11,729 bases of DNA, taken from assembly GCA_945787585.1 (NCBI GenBank), contig CALZIG010000044.1:1-11729 (forward strand), given 5' to 3'. Every line of letters begins with the position of its first letter. The stretch's first letter is position 1. Under the pieces are notes generated by a model that saw nothing but the letters and a program-made list of their open reading frames with translations, searched no databases and was not told the DNA's origin. Below, one piece after another: positions 1 through 7,151 of the stretch. The DNA comes from an uncultured Gammaproteobacteria bacterium. GTDB lineage: Bacteria; Pseudomonadota; Gammaproteobacteria; SZUA-140. The position numbers were made by a program, and so were the translations under genes.

Positions 1-225
<225 letters not shown>

Positions 226-256
226 TCGTTCGAGATTGCGTGAACTGACCGTCAAG

Positions 257-297
257 ACCGCGCTGTCAGTCTACATACTGTCAGTGCGGTTTTTTTA
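257..297 (+). terminator. Intrinsic terminator of glnB
   Basis: Bases 257-269 (ACCGCGCTGTCAG) pair with 278-290 (CTGTCAGTGCGGT) across an 8-base loop, with one G-T wobble and one mismatch. A run of seven T follows directly (290-296). It acts on the plus strand. There is no matching A-tract on the left side, so it should not terminate the convergent nitroreductase transcript, whose stop codon lies inside the T-tract. Confidence 0.85.
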
Positions 298-819
298 TGG
301 GATCTGTTTGACCACGTCATCAATGTTGCGGCGTGGCGTGGGTTCCGGCAGTTCAGCGGGATAGCCGACGCTGAGAATCGCGATCGGTTGCAGCGCCTCG
401 TTACAGTTGAGCGCCGCTTTGACGGCATCATTATCGAAGTTACCGACCCAGGTAGAGCCCATGCCAGCAGCGACAATCGCAAGTTGCGCATAAGTGGCGG
501 CAATGGTGGCATCCTGAATCGCGTAGAGCGACTCGCCCCGTTCACCAAAGGTTTCGCCAGAGCGCGAGGGGTCAGCGCTGAAGACGAGGCAGACCGGTGC
601 CTCTGAAATAAACGCCTGATCATGAGACGCTTGGCGTAGCAGATCACGTGTCGCCTGATTGCGAATCACGGTGATCTGATACGCCTGCAGGTCGCCCGCC
701 GAAGGGGCGGCACACGCCATTTCAAGAATCGCGTGCATTTTTTCTGCTTCGATGGGTGTCGTCTGCTGGTATTTTCTTACCGAGTGACGGTGGCGTACAG
801 TCTCGAAGAAATCCCACAT
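295..819 (-). CDS. Nitroreductase-family FMN-dependent oxidoreductase
   Basis: A 174-residue flavoprotein of the nitroreductase superfamily: small cytosolic homodimers that use FMN and NAD(P)H to reduce nitro groups, quinones or related electrophiles. The N-terminal RHSVRKY (residues 11-17) is the FMN-phosphate binding signature, APSAGDLQ (38-45) is the usual second FMN contact, and QDATIAATYAQLA with AAGMGSTWVGNF (102-128) is the conserved helix and loop. The closing PRRNIDDVV is also typical. The protein is on the short side but complete. An in-frame ATG exists two codons earlier at 825, but GAGGAG at 832-827 leaves only one base before it and seven before the ATG at 819, so 819 is chosen. 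It is convergent with glnB and follows bamD on the same strand after about 150 bases. The physiological substrate cannot be read from sequence. Confidence 0.9.
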   Translation of the reverse strand: MWDFFETVRHRHSVRKYQQTTPIEAEKMHAILEMACAAPSAGDLQAYQITVIRNQATRDLLRQASHDQAFISEAPVCLVFSADPSRSGETFGERGESLYAIQDATIAATYAQLAIVAAGMGSTWVGNFDNDAVKAALNCNEALQPIAILSVGYPAELPEPTPRRNIDDVVKQIP

Positions 820-826
820 GCGCATA

Positions 827-832
827 CTCCTC
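827..832 (-). promoter_or_regulatory. Shine-Dalgarno site setting the nitroreductase start
   Basis: GAGGAG on the minus strand sits 7 bases from the ATG at 819 and only 1 base from the ATG at 825. It therefore favours the shorter protein beginning MWDFF. Confidence 0.75.
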
Positions 833-870
833 AGTCTTGTTCCCCCGGTGCGGGAATGGATATAAAGTTA

Positions 871-912
871 GATAGCGTAAGGTGTTTCAGTGTTGAGCAG
901 CGTTAAGCTATC
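871..912 (-). promoter_or_regulatory. Inverted repeat between bamD and the nitroreductase gene
   Basis: GATAGCGTAA (871-880) is the reverse complement of TTAAGCTATC (903-912) except for one position, around a 22-base loop. On the minus strand it lies about 60 bases after the bamD stop and about 50 bases before the nitroreductase start. No T-tract follows it, so it is not a standard intrinsic terminator. It could be a 3'-end hairpin of the bamD transcript or an operator for the nitroreductase. A smaller dyad, TTCCC / GGGAA, lies nearer the nitroreductase start, around 840-857. Confidence 0.35.
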
Positions 913-972
913 GTTCGGTTTATAGTAGCAGAACTCGTCGGCTCGCAGCTATAGCCTCGGCATCAGTGATGA

Positions 973-1728
973 TTACATGGCCGCTTTTTTGGGTGGGTAA
1001 TCAGGGAAGTTGAGCTTGCGCACACGCAGCGCATCGTCCGCCAGTGATGTAAGTCCCAGTTGCTGATACGCATCAGCCATGATTGTTAGTGCTTCGGGAA
1101 TGGCCGGTGTGCGTGGCAGTGTTTCAATGATGTACTTGGCACGATTGACCGCGGCAATGAAGGTCTTGCGGCCCATGTAATAGCGGGCTACGTGAAGTTC
1201 ATATTCTGCGAGTAGATTGCGCAGGTGGATCATGCGCTGGCGTGCATCCGCACTGTATCGGCTGTTGGGGAAGCGCTCAATCAGCTCTTTAAAGTAACGG
1301 AATGAGCCTTCAATCGAACCGGGTTCACGCGCGGTGATGTCGAGATCCAGCATGCGATCAAGGCTGTCTTTGTCCTGATTAAACCTTGCGATGCCGCGCA
1401 GATAGTAGGCGTAGTCGACGTGCTCATGACGCGGGTAGGTCTTGATGAAACGATCCGCATTGGCGATGGCGGATTCTGGTTCATTGAATTTATAGTAGGC
1501 GTAGGCCGAGTTGAGCTGCGCATGTTGGGCATAGACGCCAAACGGAAATTGTCGCTCCATGCTATCGAAATGCTTAATCGCCATCTCATAGTCGCGCGTG
1601 TCCAAAGCCTTTTTTGCACGACTGTAGAGTTCTTCTGCGCTGAGTGCGGAGTCATCTTTTTCCTGCAGAGACGAGCAACCCGCCAGCAGGGCGAGCAGCA
1701 GGGGGGCGACAAAAAGTAAATTACGCAT
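973..1728 (-). CDS. bamD: Outer membrane protein assembly factor BamD
   Basis: BamD (formerly YfiO/ComL) is the essential TPR lipoprotein of the BAM complex, which inserts beta-barrel proteins in the outer membrane. It faces the periplasm and binds BamA, BamC and BamE. The 251-residue product starts with a lipoprotein signal (MRNLLFVAPLLLALLAGC); the lipobox LLAGC puts the acylated cysteine at residue 18. TPR repeats fill residues 32-240. Family hallmarks include LYSRAKKALDTRDYEMAI, QFPFGVYAQHAQL, DYAYYLRGIARF, the DITAREPGSI segment, RFPNSRYSADARQRM, and VARYYMGRKTFIAAVNRA in the C-terminal half that contacts BamA/C/E. Length matches the family (about 245). It lies 69 bases downstream of a BamD-like paralogue on the same strand and has a possible promoter of its own in that gap. 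The identification is secure. Confidence 0.97.
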   Translation of the reverse strand: MRNLLFVAPLLLALLAGCSSLQEKDDSALSAEELYSRAKKALDTRDYEMAIKHFDSMERQFPFGVYAQHAQLNSAYAYYKFNEPESAIANADRFIKTYPRHEHVDYAYYLRGIARFNQDKDSLDRMLDLDITAREPGSIEGSFRYFKELIERFPNSRYSADARQRMIHLRNLLAEYELHVARYYMGRKTFIAAVNRAKYIIETLPRTPAIPEALTIMADAYQQLGLTSLADDALRVRKLNFPDYPPKKAAM

Positions 1729-1786
1729 CGAATATCAACCTGATTAAATGGAGCGGCGGGTGGTCTATTGTCAGTAGCCGAATCGA

Positions 1787-1792
1787 ATTATA
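1787..1792 (-). promoter_or_regulatory. Possible -10 box upstream of bamD
   Basis: A perfect TATAAT lies on the minus strand about 60 bases before the bamD ATG, directly after the stop codon of the upstream paralogue. No good -35 hexamer is visible at 16-18 bases, so promoter activity is uncertain. If active, bamD would be expressed independently of the upstream gene. Confidence 0.35.
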
Positions 1793-1797
1793 ACGTA

Positions 1798-2982
1798 TTA
1801 TTCAGAGAGCGACGCCTGGATATCGCCGATTTTTCGGATCCATGGCTGGTTATTGCGCAATACAGGGGGCAGTGTCTTTGCCGCCGATTCTGCTGCGGCA
1901 CGGCTCGCGTAGCTGCCGTAGATCAATGAATACCAGGTATTGCCATCACGTGACCTTTTGTAATAGGCGACGTCATTCTGCAGTTTGTTACGTTCAATCT
2001 GCTGTCGTAGCTGTGCTTCACTTTCAGTCCCCAGTACCTGAATGGTGTAGTGGTCTGCGGCCTGAGACCGCACCCAGGTGGTATCGCGGATGGTGTTGCT
2101 GGCAGCCATTTCATTGGTACTTATCTGGCTGTCGTTTACCTGGCTGGCACTGGCACTGGTACTGGCAGGCGCAGTGTTGCTCACCGTGTCAGCGGTGGCC
2201 CGCGCGGGTAATTCAATGGTCGGTGTAATGGCAGCCGCAGCGACCGGGGTAATCGCCGCCGCAGTGCTGGCAATAGCGGTGCCGTCGCTACTCAGCCCCA
2301 GGAGTCGGTAGGCCTGATTGGTGACAATCGCTGCCTCCTGAATCACGGAAGTGTTGGGGTGCTCTTCTACCACAGACTTTGCCAGCAGTGCTGCCTGGGC
2401 CGGGTTGTTCTCATCGAGCGCCTGTTTGGCAGACGCAACCAGGCGCTGCGCGATGCGCTCGTTGAGGGTGTCGATCCGTTGATCGGTGTCCGCGCTGTAC
2501 TTGCCCTCAGGAAAACGTTGGTTGAATTCAGTGAGAAACTTGAGCGCCATTTTTGCTTCGTAGGGCACAGCCGCACTCTCCTGATTAAGTTGATGGATGG
2601 CGGCATCATAAGCGGAGAGGCCGCGCAGATAATAGGCGTAGTCACTATTTTTATGCTGCGGGAAGTCTTTGATGAAGCTCTCTGTGGTGGCAATCGTAGC
2701 GCTTGTCTGGCCCGTTTTGTGGTAGGCGTAGGCGAGTTCGAGGCGCCCCTGTAACGCGAATTTATCGTCCGGATACTGGCTGATCAATTTATTGAAGGCG
2801 CTGATAGCACTCTGTGTGTCGCCGCTATTCATCGCCGCTTTGCCAGCAGTATAGAGGGCGCTTGCAGTTGTTATCGATGGCGTCGCGGTTTGCTCGGCAC
2901 TGTTTTGTCCAGTGGTGGCACAGCCGCTCAGTAGTAGCGAGAATACGGCGATAAAACAGTATACTATGGGGGTTGGTCGCAT
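1798..2982 (-). CDS. BamD-like TPR lipoprotein with C-terminal SPOR domain
   Basis: A 394-residue predicted outer-membrane lipoprotein. Its signal ends in LLLSGC, with the lipid-carrying cysteine at residue 21. Residues about 40-235 are TPR repeats clearly related to the adjacent BamD: both share AYAY-K, DYAYYLRG, and RFP-x2-3-YSAD-x2-QRI at matching spacing. The conserved BamD segment VARYY..R..IAA..R is replaced by a diverged LVASAKQALDENNPAQAALLA. Residues 235-300 are an Ala/Thr/Ser-rich linker. Residues about 308-390 form a SPOR domain (HYTIQVLG, then TWYSLIYGSYASRAAAESA, ending QPWIRKIGDIQ), a fold that binds denuded septal glycan in proteins such as DamX and FtsN. A GTG at 3027 would add 15 residues but sits one base after a TATAAT box and has no ribosome site; the ATG at 2982 has AGGA 9 bases upstream. 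The exact role is unknown; a link between outer-membrane assembly and peptidoglycan or division is inferred. Confidence 0.85.
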   Translation of the reverse strand: MRPTPIVYCFIAVFSLLLSGCATTGQNSAEQTATPSITTASALYTAGKAAMNSGDTQSAISAFNKLISQYPDDKFALQGRLELAYAYHKTGQTSATIATTESFIKDFPQHKNSDYAYYLRGLSAYDAAIHQLNQESAAVPYEAKMALKFLTEFNQRFPEGKYSADTDQRIDTLNERIAQRLVASAKQALDENNPAQAALLAKSVVEEHPNTSVIQEAAIVTNQAYRLLGLSSDGTAIASTAAAITPVAAAAITPTIELPARATADTVSNTAPASTSASASQVNDSQISTNEMAASNTIRDTTWVRSQAADHYTIQVLGTESEAQLRQQIERNKLQNDVAYYKRSRDGNTWYSLIYGSYASRAAAESAAKTLPPVLRNNQPWIRKIGDIQASLSE

Positions 2983-3024
2983 ATTTTCAGATCCTGTTGT
3001 CCGGGGTGTGTTTATCTGTGTTGT

Positions 3025-3037
3025 CACTATTATAGTG
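3025..3037 (-). promoter_or_regulatory. -10 box inside a perfect palindrome, upstream of the BamD-SPOR gene
   Basis: CACTATTATAGTG is a perfect 6+1+6 inverted repeat containing a minus-strand TATAAT (3034-3029) about 47 bases before the chosen start. A wider pair, TGTCAC (3022-3027) and GTGACA (3043-3048), overlaps it. A dyad over a -10 box suggests an operator. The -35 region is weak. The site lies in the divergent gap with rluD, so it could influence both directions. Confidence 0.45.
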
Positions 3038-3142
3038 TGTGCGTGACAGAAATGCGCGCGCCGATACGCGGTAGAGGTCGACGCCAGTAAATCGATTATG
3101 GGTTGTTATGCATGTGAATAAAAGGGTTGATGACGGGTTGTC

Positions 3143-4123
3143 ATGAGTGAAATAGAACAATTTAGCGTCACAGTGGGTGATGAGATGTCGGGGCAGCGCC
3201 TCGACCGGATACTGGCGCAGCTCTTTAGCGACTATTCACGCGCACGTCTGCAACAGTGGGTGAGCGATGGCGCGGTGCTGGTGGATGGGCGACAGTTGCG
3301 CTCGAAGGACAAACTGCGCGGCGGTGAGCAGATTGAAATCCGTGTTGAGCTGGAGGAGCAGATAGACTCGCAACCCGAGGCGATTCCGCTCGATATTGTC
3401 TACGAAGATGAGGCGCTGCTGGTGATCAACAAACCGGTCGGGCTGGTGGTGCACCCCGCGGTGGGCAACCGGGACGGCACCATGCTGAATGCGCTGCTGC
3501 ATCACGCGCCGGAGCTGGCCAACGTGCCGCGTGCTGGGATTGTGCACCGTATTGATAAAGATACCAGCGGCCTGCTGGTGGTGGCGCGTACGCTGAAATC
3601 GCAAAAACTGCTGACCGAACAGATTCAGCGACGTGAGTTCGAGCGTGAATATCAGACCGTAGTCTGCGGCGTGATGACGGCGGGCGCGACCATCGATGCC
3701 CCCATCGGGCGCCATCCCACGGTGCGCACCCGCATGGCCGTCGTGGCGGGCGGCAAGGAGTCACGCACCCATTATCGGGTGACGCAGCGCTATCGTGCCC
3801 ATACCCATGTGCAGGTGAAACTGGAGACCGGCCGCACCCATCAGATTCGGGTTCACATGGCGCATATTCGTCATCCGATTGTTGGTGATCAGGTCTATGG
3901 TGGGCGGCTGCGCATCCCCAAAGGGTGTAGCGAGACGTTGCTCGCACGGCTGCGAAGTTTTAAGCGACAGGCGCTACACGCCGCCAAACTGGGGCTGATC
4001 CATCCCGAGAGTGGCGAGCTGATGGCGTGGCAGTCGCCATTGCCACGGGATATGGCATTGCTGCTGCAAGCGCTTGATGATGATCTGAAACAGGCTGAAC
4101 TTGACCCCCGATCGCATCGATGA
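3143..4123 (+). CDS. rluD: 23S rRNA pseudouridine synthase RluD
   Basis: RluD isomerises uridines 1911, 1915 and 1917 in helix 69 of 23S rRNA (E. coli numbering), which matters for late 50S assembly and termination. The 326-residue product has an N-terminal S4 RNA-binding domain (residues about 16-75, with RLDRILAQLF and SRARLQQWVSDGAVLVDG). The RluA-type catalytic domain follows: LLVINKPVGLVVHPA (92-106), the catalytic motif HRIDKDTSG with the nucleophilic Asp at 138, and METGRTHQIRVH-like LETGRTHQIRVHM with HPIVGDQVYG further on. Length equals E. coli RluD (326). The position divergent from bamD and before pgeF is the usual gammaproteobacterial order and supports RluD over RluA/RluC. The ribosome site (ACGGG, about 6 bases upstream) is weak. 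Confidence 0.96.
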   Translation: MSEIEQFSVTVGDEMSGQRLDRILAQLFSDYSRARLQQWVSDGAVLVDGRQLRSKDKLRGGEQIEIRVELEEQIDSQPEAIPLDIVYEDEALLVINKPVGLVVHPAVGNRDGTMLNALLHHAPELANVPRAGIVHRIDKDTSGLLVVARTLKSQKLLTEQIQRREFEREYQTVVCGVMTAGATIDAPIGRHPTVRTRMAVVAGGKESRTHYRVTQRYRAHTHVQVKLETGRTHQIRVHMAHIRHPIVGDQVYGGRLRIPKGCSETLLARLRSFKRQALHAAKLGLIHPESGELMAWQSPLPRDMALLLQALDDDLKQAELDPRSHR

Positions 4124-4862
4124 GGCCGCAGGCCTGCGCTGGATAACCCCCGGCTGGCCAGCGCCAAAGGGTATTTTCGCCGCTTCAACCCTGCGCAGTG
4201 GCGGGGTGAGTGAGGGTGAATATGCGGCGCTCAATCTAGGCGATCATGTCGGCGATGAGGCGACCGCTGTGCAGGCCAACCGTCAGCGCCTGCTGCAAGC
4301 GCTGACACTGCCTGCACCACCACACTGGCTGACGCAGGTGCACGGCGTCACTTGTGTCGATGTGGCGGCGAGTACGCCGGGCTGTGAGGCGGACGCCAGT
4401 GTCACCACGCAACCCGGTGTGGTCAGCGCCGTGCTCACCGCCGATTGCCTGCCGCTGTTACTATGCGATAAAAAGGGCGGCGCAGTGGCCGCCGTGCATG
4501 CTGGCTGGCGTGGGCTGGCCGCAGGTGTGATCGAATCCACCATTGCCGGCCTGGGCAGAGACCGCACACTGATGGCGTGGTTAGGCCCCGCGATTGGCCC
4601 CCGGCGCTTTGAAGTGGGCGCAGAAGTGCGCGCGGCCTTTATTGCCCGTGATGCCGCAGCCGCGGCGGCCTTTACTCCCGGTGAGGGTGGGCGCTGGTGG
4701 GCGGATATCTACCGGCTGGCGACTGGCATCCTGCAAAAACAAGGCGTTAATGATATTTACGGCGGACAGTGGTGCACCGTAAGCAGTCCTGAAAATTTTT
4801 ACTCTTATCGTCGCGATGGGGTCACCGGCCGGATGGCGACGTTGATCTGGATCGATGACTGA
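4101..4862 (+). CDS. pgeF: Peptidoglycan editing factor PgeF (YfiH, laccase-domain family)
   Basis: PgeF is a cytoplasmic enzyme of the DUF152/multicopper-oxidase-like family. It removes wrongly incorporated L-Ser from peptidoglycan precursors; homologues also act as purine nucleoside phosphorylase/deaminase. The 253-residue product carries the zinc-site residues H81 (TQVHG), C116 (LTADCLPLL) and H133 (AAVHAGWRG). WLGPAIGPRRFEVGAEV, ADIYRLA and the closing FYSYRRDGVTGRMATLIW are also family-typical. The frame is closed upstream by a TGA at 4086 and contains no ATG before conserved sequence, so TTG at 4101 is the likely start, with AGG six bases before it. It overlaps the end of rluD by 23 bases in another frame, which implies translational coupling. 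The usual next gene, clpB, is not here. Confidence 0.94.
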   Translation: MTPDRIDEAAGLRWITPGWPAPKGIFAASTLRSGGVSEGEYAALNLGDHVGDEATAVQANRQRLLQALTLPAPPHWLTQVHGVTCVDVAASTPGCEADASVTTQPGVVSAVLTADCLPLLLCDKKGGAVAAVHAGWRGLAAGVIESTIAGLGRDRTLMAWLGPAIGPRRFEVGAEVRAAFIARDAAAAAAFTPGEGGRWWADIYRLATGILQKQGVNDIYGGQWCTVSSPENFYSYRRDGVTGRMATLIWIDD

Positions 4863-4867
4863 GTCAA

Positions 4868-4889
4868 TCCCAATGGTATTGAATTGGGA
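4868..4889 (+). terminator. Hairpin after pgeF, possible transcript end
   Basis: TCCCAAT (4868-4874) pairs perfectly with ATTGGGA (4883-4889) around an 8-base loop, and CAA/TTG outside extends it past one bulged base. The only T-run (4911-4916) starts about 20 bases later, too far for a classical terminator, so this may be a 3'-protecting or Rho-associated hairpin. The gap to the next gene is short. Confidence 0.35.
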
Positions 4890-4975
4890 GTTGTCGATGC
4901 TCAGAGATCCTTTTTTACAAAAACTCATGTAGAATTGCCGCTCTTTCAATGGATAGAAGCGGTCAACTTGCGCGT

Positions 4976-5710
4976 ATGAAATCAAATTTTTTAAAGCTAT
5001 TGGTAGTGCTGTTTTCGCTGGGTGTACTGGCGGGCTGTAGTAATCCGCCACTGATCGATGCGGTTGAGTCTGGCAATGTGCGGGCGGTGGAAGATATGCT
5101 CAATCAGGGTGTTGAGGCCAATGTCTATAATCGCGCAGGGGATTCCGCGCTGGCGCTGGCGCTGCGTCACGGTCACCGTGAGATTGCCGCGCTGTTGTTG
5201 AAGCGTGAAGTCGATATCAACGCCCCCGGCGTGCTGAACACTACCCCGCTGATGTTGGCTGTCTCTGGCCCCTATCCCGGACTGGTGCAGCTCCTTATCG
5301 ATAAAGGGGCCGATGTAAACGCCAGCGATACCAACGGCAACACCGCACTGATGTTACTGCCGTTGGCTGATGAGCCGGAGGTGATTGAGATTCTGATCGC
5401 CAACGGTGCCGAGGTGAACGCCTATAATCGTGAAAACATCGGCGCGCTGATGGTGGCCGCCTTCATGGGCCACATACAGATTGCCGAGCTGTTGCTCGCC
5501 AAAGGTGCCGAAGTGAACAAGCAGGCGAAGGATGGACAGACCGCGCTGATGCGCGCGGCACGTCAGGGCGAGATCGATATGATCTCACTGCTGATCGATA
5601 ATGGCGCTGATATTCACGCCAAAACCGTCGATGAAGAGAGTGCAGTGGACTGGGCGATGGAGCAGGGCAAGCTTGAGGCTGCGGAATATCTAAGAAAACT
5701 GGGTGGCTGA
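4976..5710 (+). CDS. Ankyrin-repeat lipoprotein
   Basis: A 244-residue protein. Its N-terminus (KSNFLKLLVVLFSLGVLAGC) is a lipoprotein signal with lipobox VLAGC and Cys at residue 21, so it should be anchored to an envelope membrane and face the periplasm. The rest is about seven ankyrin repeats of roughly 33 residues, with clear copies such as LIDAVESGNVRAVEDML, TPLMLAVSGPYPGLVQLLI, GADVNASDTNGNTALM, AELLLAKGAEVN and GQTALMRAARQGEIDMISLL. Ankyrin stacks bind protein partners and have no catalytic residues. An in-frame ATG at 4949 would add nine residues and bury the signal peptide, so 4976 is preferred, although neither start has a good ribosome site. The partner is unknown. The gene lies between pgeF and a metal transporter on the same strand, with 45 bases to the next gene. 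Confidence 0.85.
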   Translation: MKSNFLKLLVVLFSLGVLAGCSNPPLIDAVESGNVRAVEDMLNQGVEANVYNRAGDSALALALRHGHREIAALLLKREVDINAPGVLNTTPLMLAVSGPYPGLVQLLIDKGADVNASDTNGNTALMLLPLADEPEVIEILIANGAEVNAYNRENIGALMVAAFMGHIQIAELLLAKGAEVNKQAKDGQTALMRAARQGEIDMISLLIDNGADIHAKTVDEESAVDWAMEQGKLEAAEYLRKLGG

Positions 5711-5755
5711 TCGCTGCTGCTTTAAATTTAGCGTTATTGAGTGAATGAGTAGAAA

Positions 5756-6547
5756 ATGGCGATGAGCCCGTTAGCGTGGATTGTACTGTTTTGCCTGCTG
5801 GTCGGCGTGTTGAGTGTCGCCGCCGCAGGTCTGTTTCTGTTGTTGCCAACGCCGTTACGCAAACGGCTGTTACCCCACCTAATCAGCTTTGCCACCGGCG
5901 CACTCCTCGGTGCCGCCTTTCTCGCGTTGCTGCCGCATGCGCTGGAGACCGTGGGCGACGGCGATGCACACCGCGTTACTTTTGCCGTGCTGTTAGGGTT
6001 GCTCGGGTTCTTTGTTATGGAAAAGATGGTGCTGTGGCGACACTGTCATCACACGGAATGCGAAGCGCATCATGTGCGCGAAGAGGATGAACACCACGGC
6101 GGTGTCGCCGGGCCGTTGATTGCGATTGGCGATGCGGTTCATAATCTAATCCACGGGGTGTTGATCGCGGCGGCGTTTTTAGTCGACATCCATTTAGGCA
6201 TCGTCACCAGTCTGGCAGTGATGGCGCATCAGATCCCGCAGGAGCTGAGTAACTTTGCGGTGCTGCTGCACAACGGCTTTAGTCGTTCACGCGCACTGCT
6301 GCTCAATACGGCATCGAGCCTCACCGCGCCGCTGGGGGGCGTCATCGGTTACTTCGGGCTGAGTGGCATGGAGTGGTTGATGCCCTATATGCTGGCGATT
6401 GCGGTGTCGAGCTGCATCTATATTGCCGTGTCCGATCTAATTCCCGGCATGCACAAACGCACCGATGCCAGTGCATCGACCCAGCAGGTGGTGTTAATCT
6501 GTAGTGGTGTACTGGTAATCTACCTGACACATCTATTGCTGCATTAA
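5756..6547 (+). CDS. ZIP-family divalent metal transporter
   Basis: A 263-residue inner-membrane protein with about eight hydrophobic segments. It belongs to the ZIP family, which brings Zn2+, Fe2+ or Mn2+ into the cytoplasm. Diagnostic features are FATGALLGAAFLALLPHALE (residues 45-64, TM2), a histidine-rich cytoplasmic loop between TM3 and TM4 (residues 96-114, including HCHH, HH and EDEHH), the metal-site motif GDAVHNLIHG in TM4 (125-134; H129, N130, H133) and HQIPQE in TM5 (158-163). The usual TM5 HEIP here reads HQIP. Metal choice cannot be decided from sequence, so I give no symbol, though E. coli ZupT is a relative. The start at 5756 lacks a strong ribosome site; ATG 5762 is an alternative. 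Its stop codon lies inside a 12-base tandem duplication. Confidence 0.9.
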   Translation: MAMSPLAWIVLFCLLVGVLSVAAAGLFLLLPTPLRKRLLPHLISFATGALLGAAFLALLPHALETVGDGDAHRVTFAVLLGLLGFFVMEKMVLWRHCHHTECEAHHVREEDEHHGGVAGPLIAIGDAVHNLIHGVLIAAAFLVDIHLGIVTSLAVMAHQIPQELSNFAVLLHNGFSRSRALLLNTASSLTAPLGGVIGYFGLSGMEWLMPYMLAIAVSSCIYIAVSDLIPGMHKRTDASASTQQVVLICSGVLVIYLTHLLLH

Positions 6548-6561
6548 TCGCTGCATTTATC
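6538..6561 (+). repeat. 12-base tandem duplication over the ZIP stop codon
   Basis: GCTGCATTAATC (6538-6549) is followed directly by GCTGCATTTATC (6550-6561), 11 of 12 identical. The first copy contains the TAA stop; in the second the same bases read TTA. It is a small local duplication with no obvious function. Confidence 0.5.
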
Positions 6562-6567
6562 GTGGCC

Positions 6568-6574
6568 GAGGAGG
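6568..6574 (+). promoter_or_regulatory. Strong Shine-Dalgarno of the ACT-domain gene
   Basis: GAGGAGG ends five bases before the ATG at 6580. This fixes that start over an in-frame GTG at 6562, which would place the site inside the coding region. Confidence 0.8.
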
Positions 6575-6579
6575 GGAGG

Positions 6580-7101
6580 ATGGATAAATGGTACATGGTC
6601 GTCGTCGTGGGGGCCGACCGCCCCGGCATCGTCGCGAAAGTTACCGCTGCACTGTTTGATGGTGGTTGCAACCTTGGCGAGGCCTCCATGGCGCGCCTCG
6701 GTGGCAACTTCACGATGATGTTGATGGTGCAGAGCGAAGGGCGCGAGCAGTCAGTAAAGGCGATGCTCGCCCCGGTAGTGGAGTCGTTAGATCTGCATCT
6801 TCATATCGATAGCATTAACGGTGAATTACATCATCACGTCGAACCCGATGTACGTATCACACTGTTCGGTGAAGACCGCAGCGGCATTGTCGCCCATGCG
6901 ACTGCTGCGCTGGCCGAAGTGGGGCTGCATATTCTCTCGCTGGAATCGGATGTGGCGGGCAGTGAAGATAAACCCATTTATATTCTGCATATCGAAGGTG
7001 CCGCACGCGAAGGCATACCCGCGCTGGAATCCGCGCTGGAGATTATCGCCAGCGAAGGGATCGAAACCCGCTTGATGCCGATCGAGACCGTGATTGGATG
7101 A
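6580..7101 (+). CDS. Double-ACT-domain regulator, GcvR-like
   Basis: A 173-residue cytosolic protein made of two ACT domains (about residues 4-78 and 90-168). Each opens with the ligand-binding turn: GADRPGIVAKVTAAL (11-25) and GEDRSGIVAHATAAL (97-111). No catalytic domain is attached. This layout is that of GcvR, which in E. coli binds glycine and represses the glycine cleavage operon by sequestering the activator GcvA. Many genomes carry GcvR-like proteins of unknown target, and no gcv or gcvA gene is visible here, so I name the family but give no symbol. It follows the ZIP gene by 32 bases and precedes def by 50, so co-transcription is plausible. A very strong ribosome site suggests good expression. 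Confidence 0.85.
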   Translation: MDKWYMVVVVGADRPGIVAKVTAALFDGGCNLGEASMARLGGNFTMMLMVQSEGREQSVKAMLAPVVESLDLHLHIDSINGELHHHVEPDVRITLFGEDRSGIVAHATAALAEVGLHILSLESDVAGSEDKPIYILHIEGAAREGIPALESALEIIASEGIETRLMPIETVIG

Positions 7102-7151
7102 ACTGGAATCGGTTGAGCTGTGATCAGTGACTATGCATTGAGTCATTCACG

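Noticed and set aside
2078..2311. A hydrophobic plus-strand frame (77 residues) opposite the BamD-SPOR gene that looks like a membrane peptide.
   Set aside because: It is the complement of the Ala/Thr/Ser-rich linker, which naturally yields Val/Leu/Ala codons; no ribosome site or conserved feature.
3236..3947. Long open frames on the minus strand opposite rluD (for example 3236-3715 and 3426-3947).
   Set aside because: They are antisense to a certain gene, have proline/histidine/arginine-rich compositions typical of shadow translation, and lack ribosome sites.
4581..5051. A 156-residue minus-strand frame spanning the pgeF end and the start of the ankyrin gene.
   Set aside because: It runs antisense through two well-supported genes and shows no recognisable domain.
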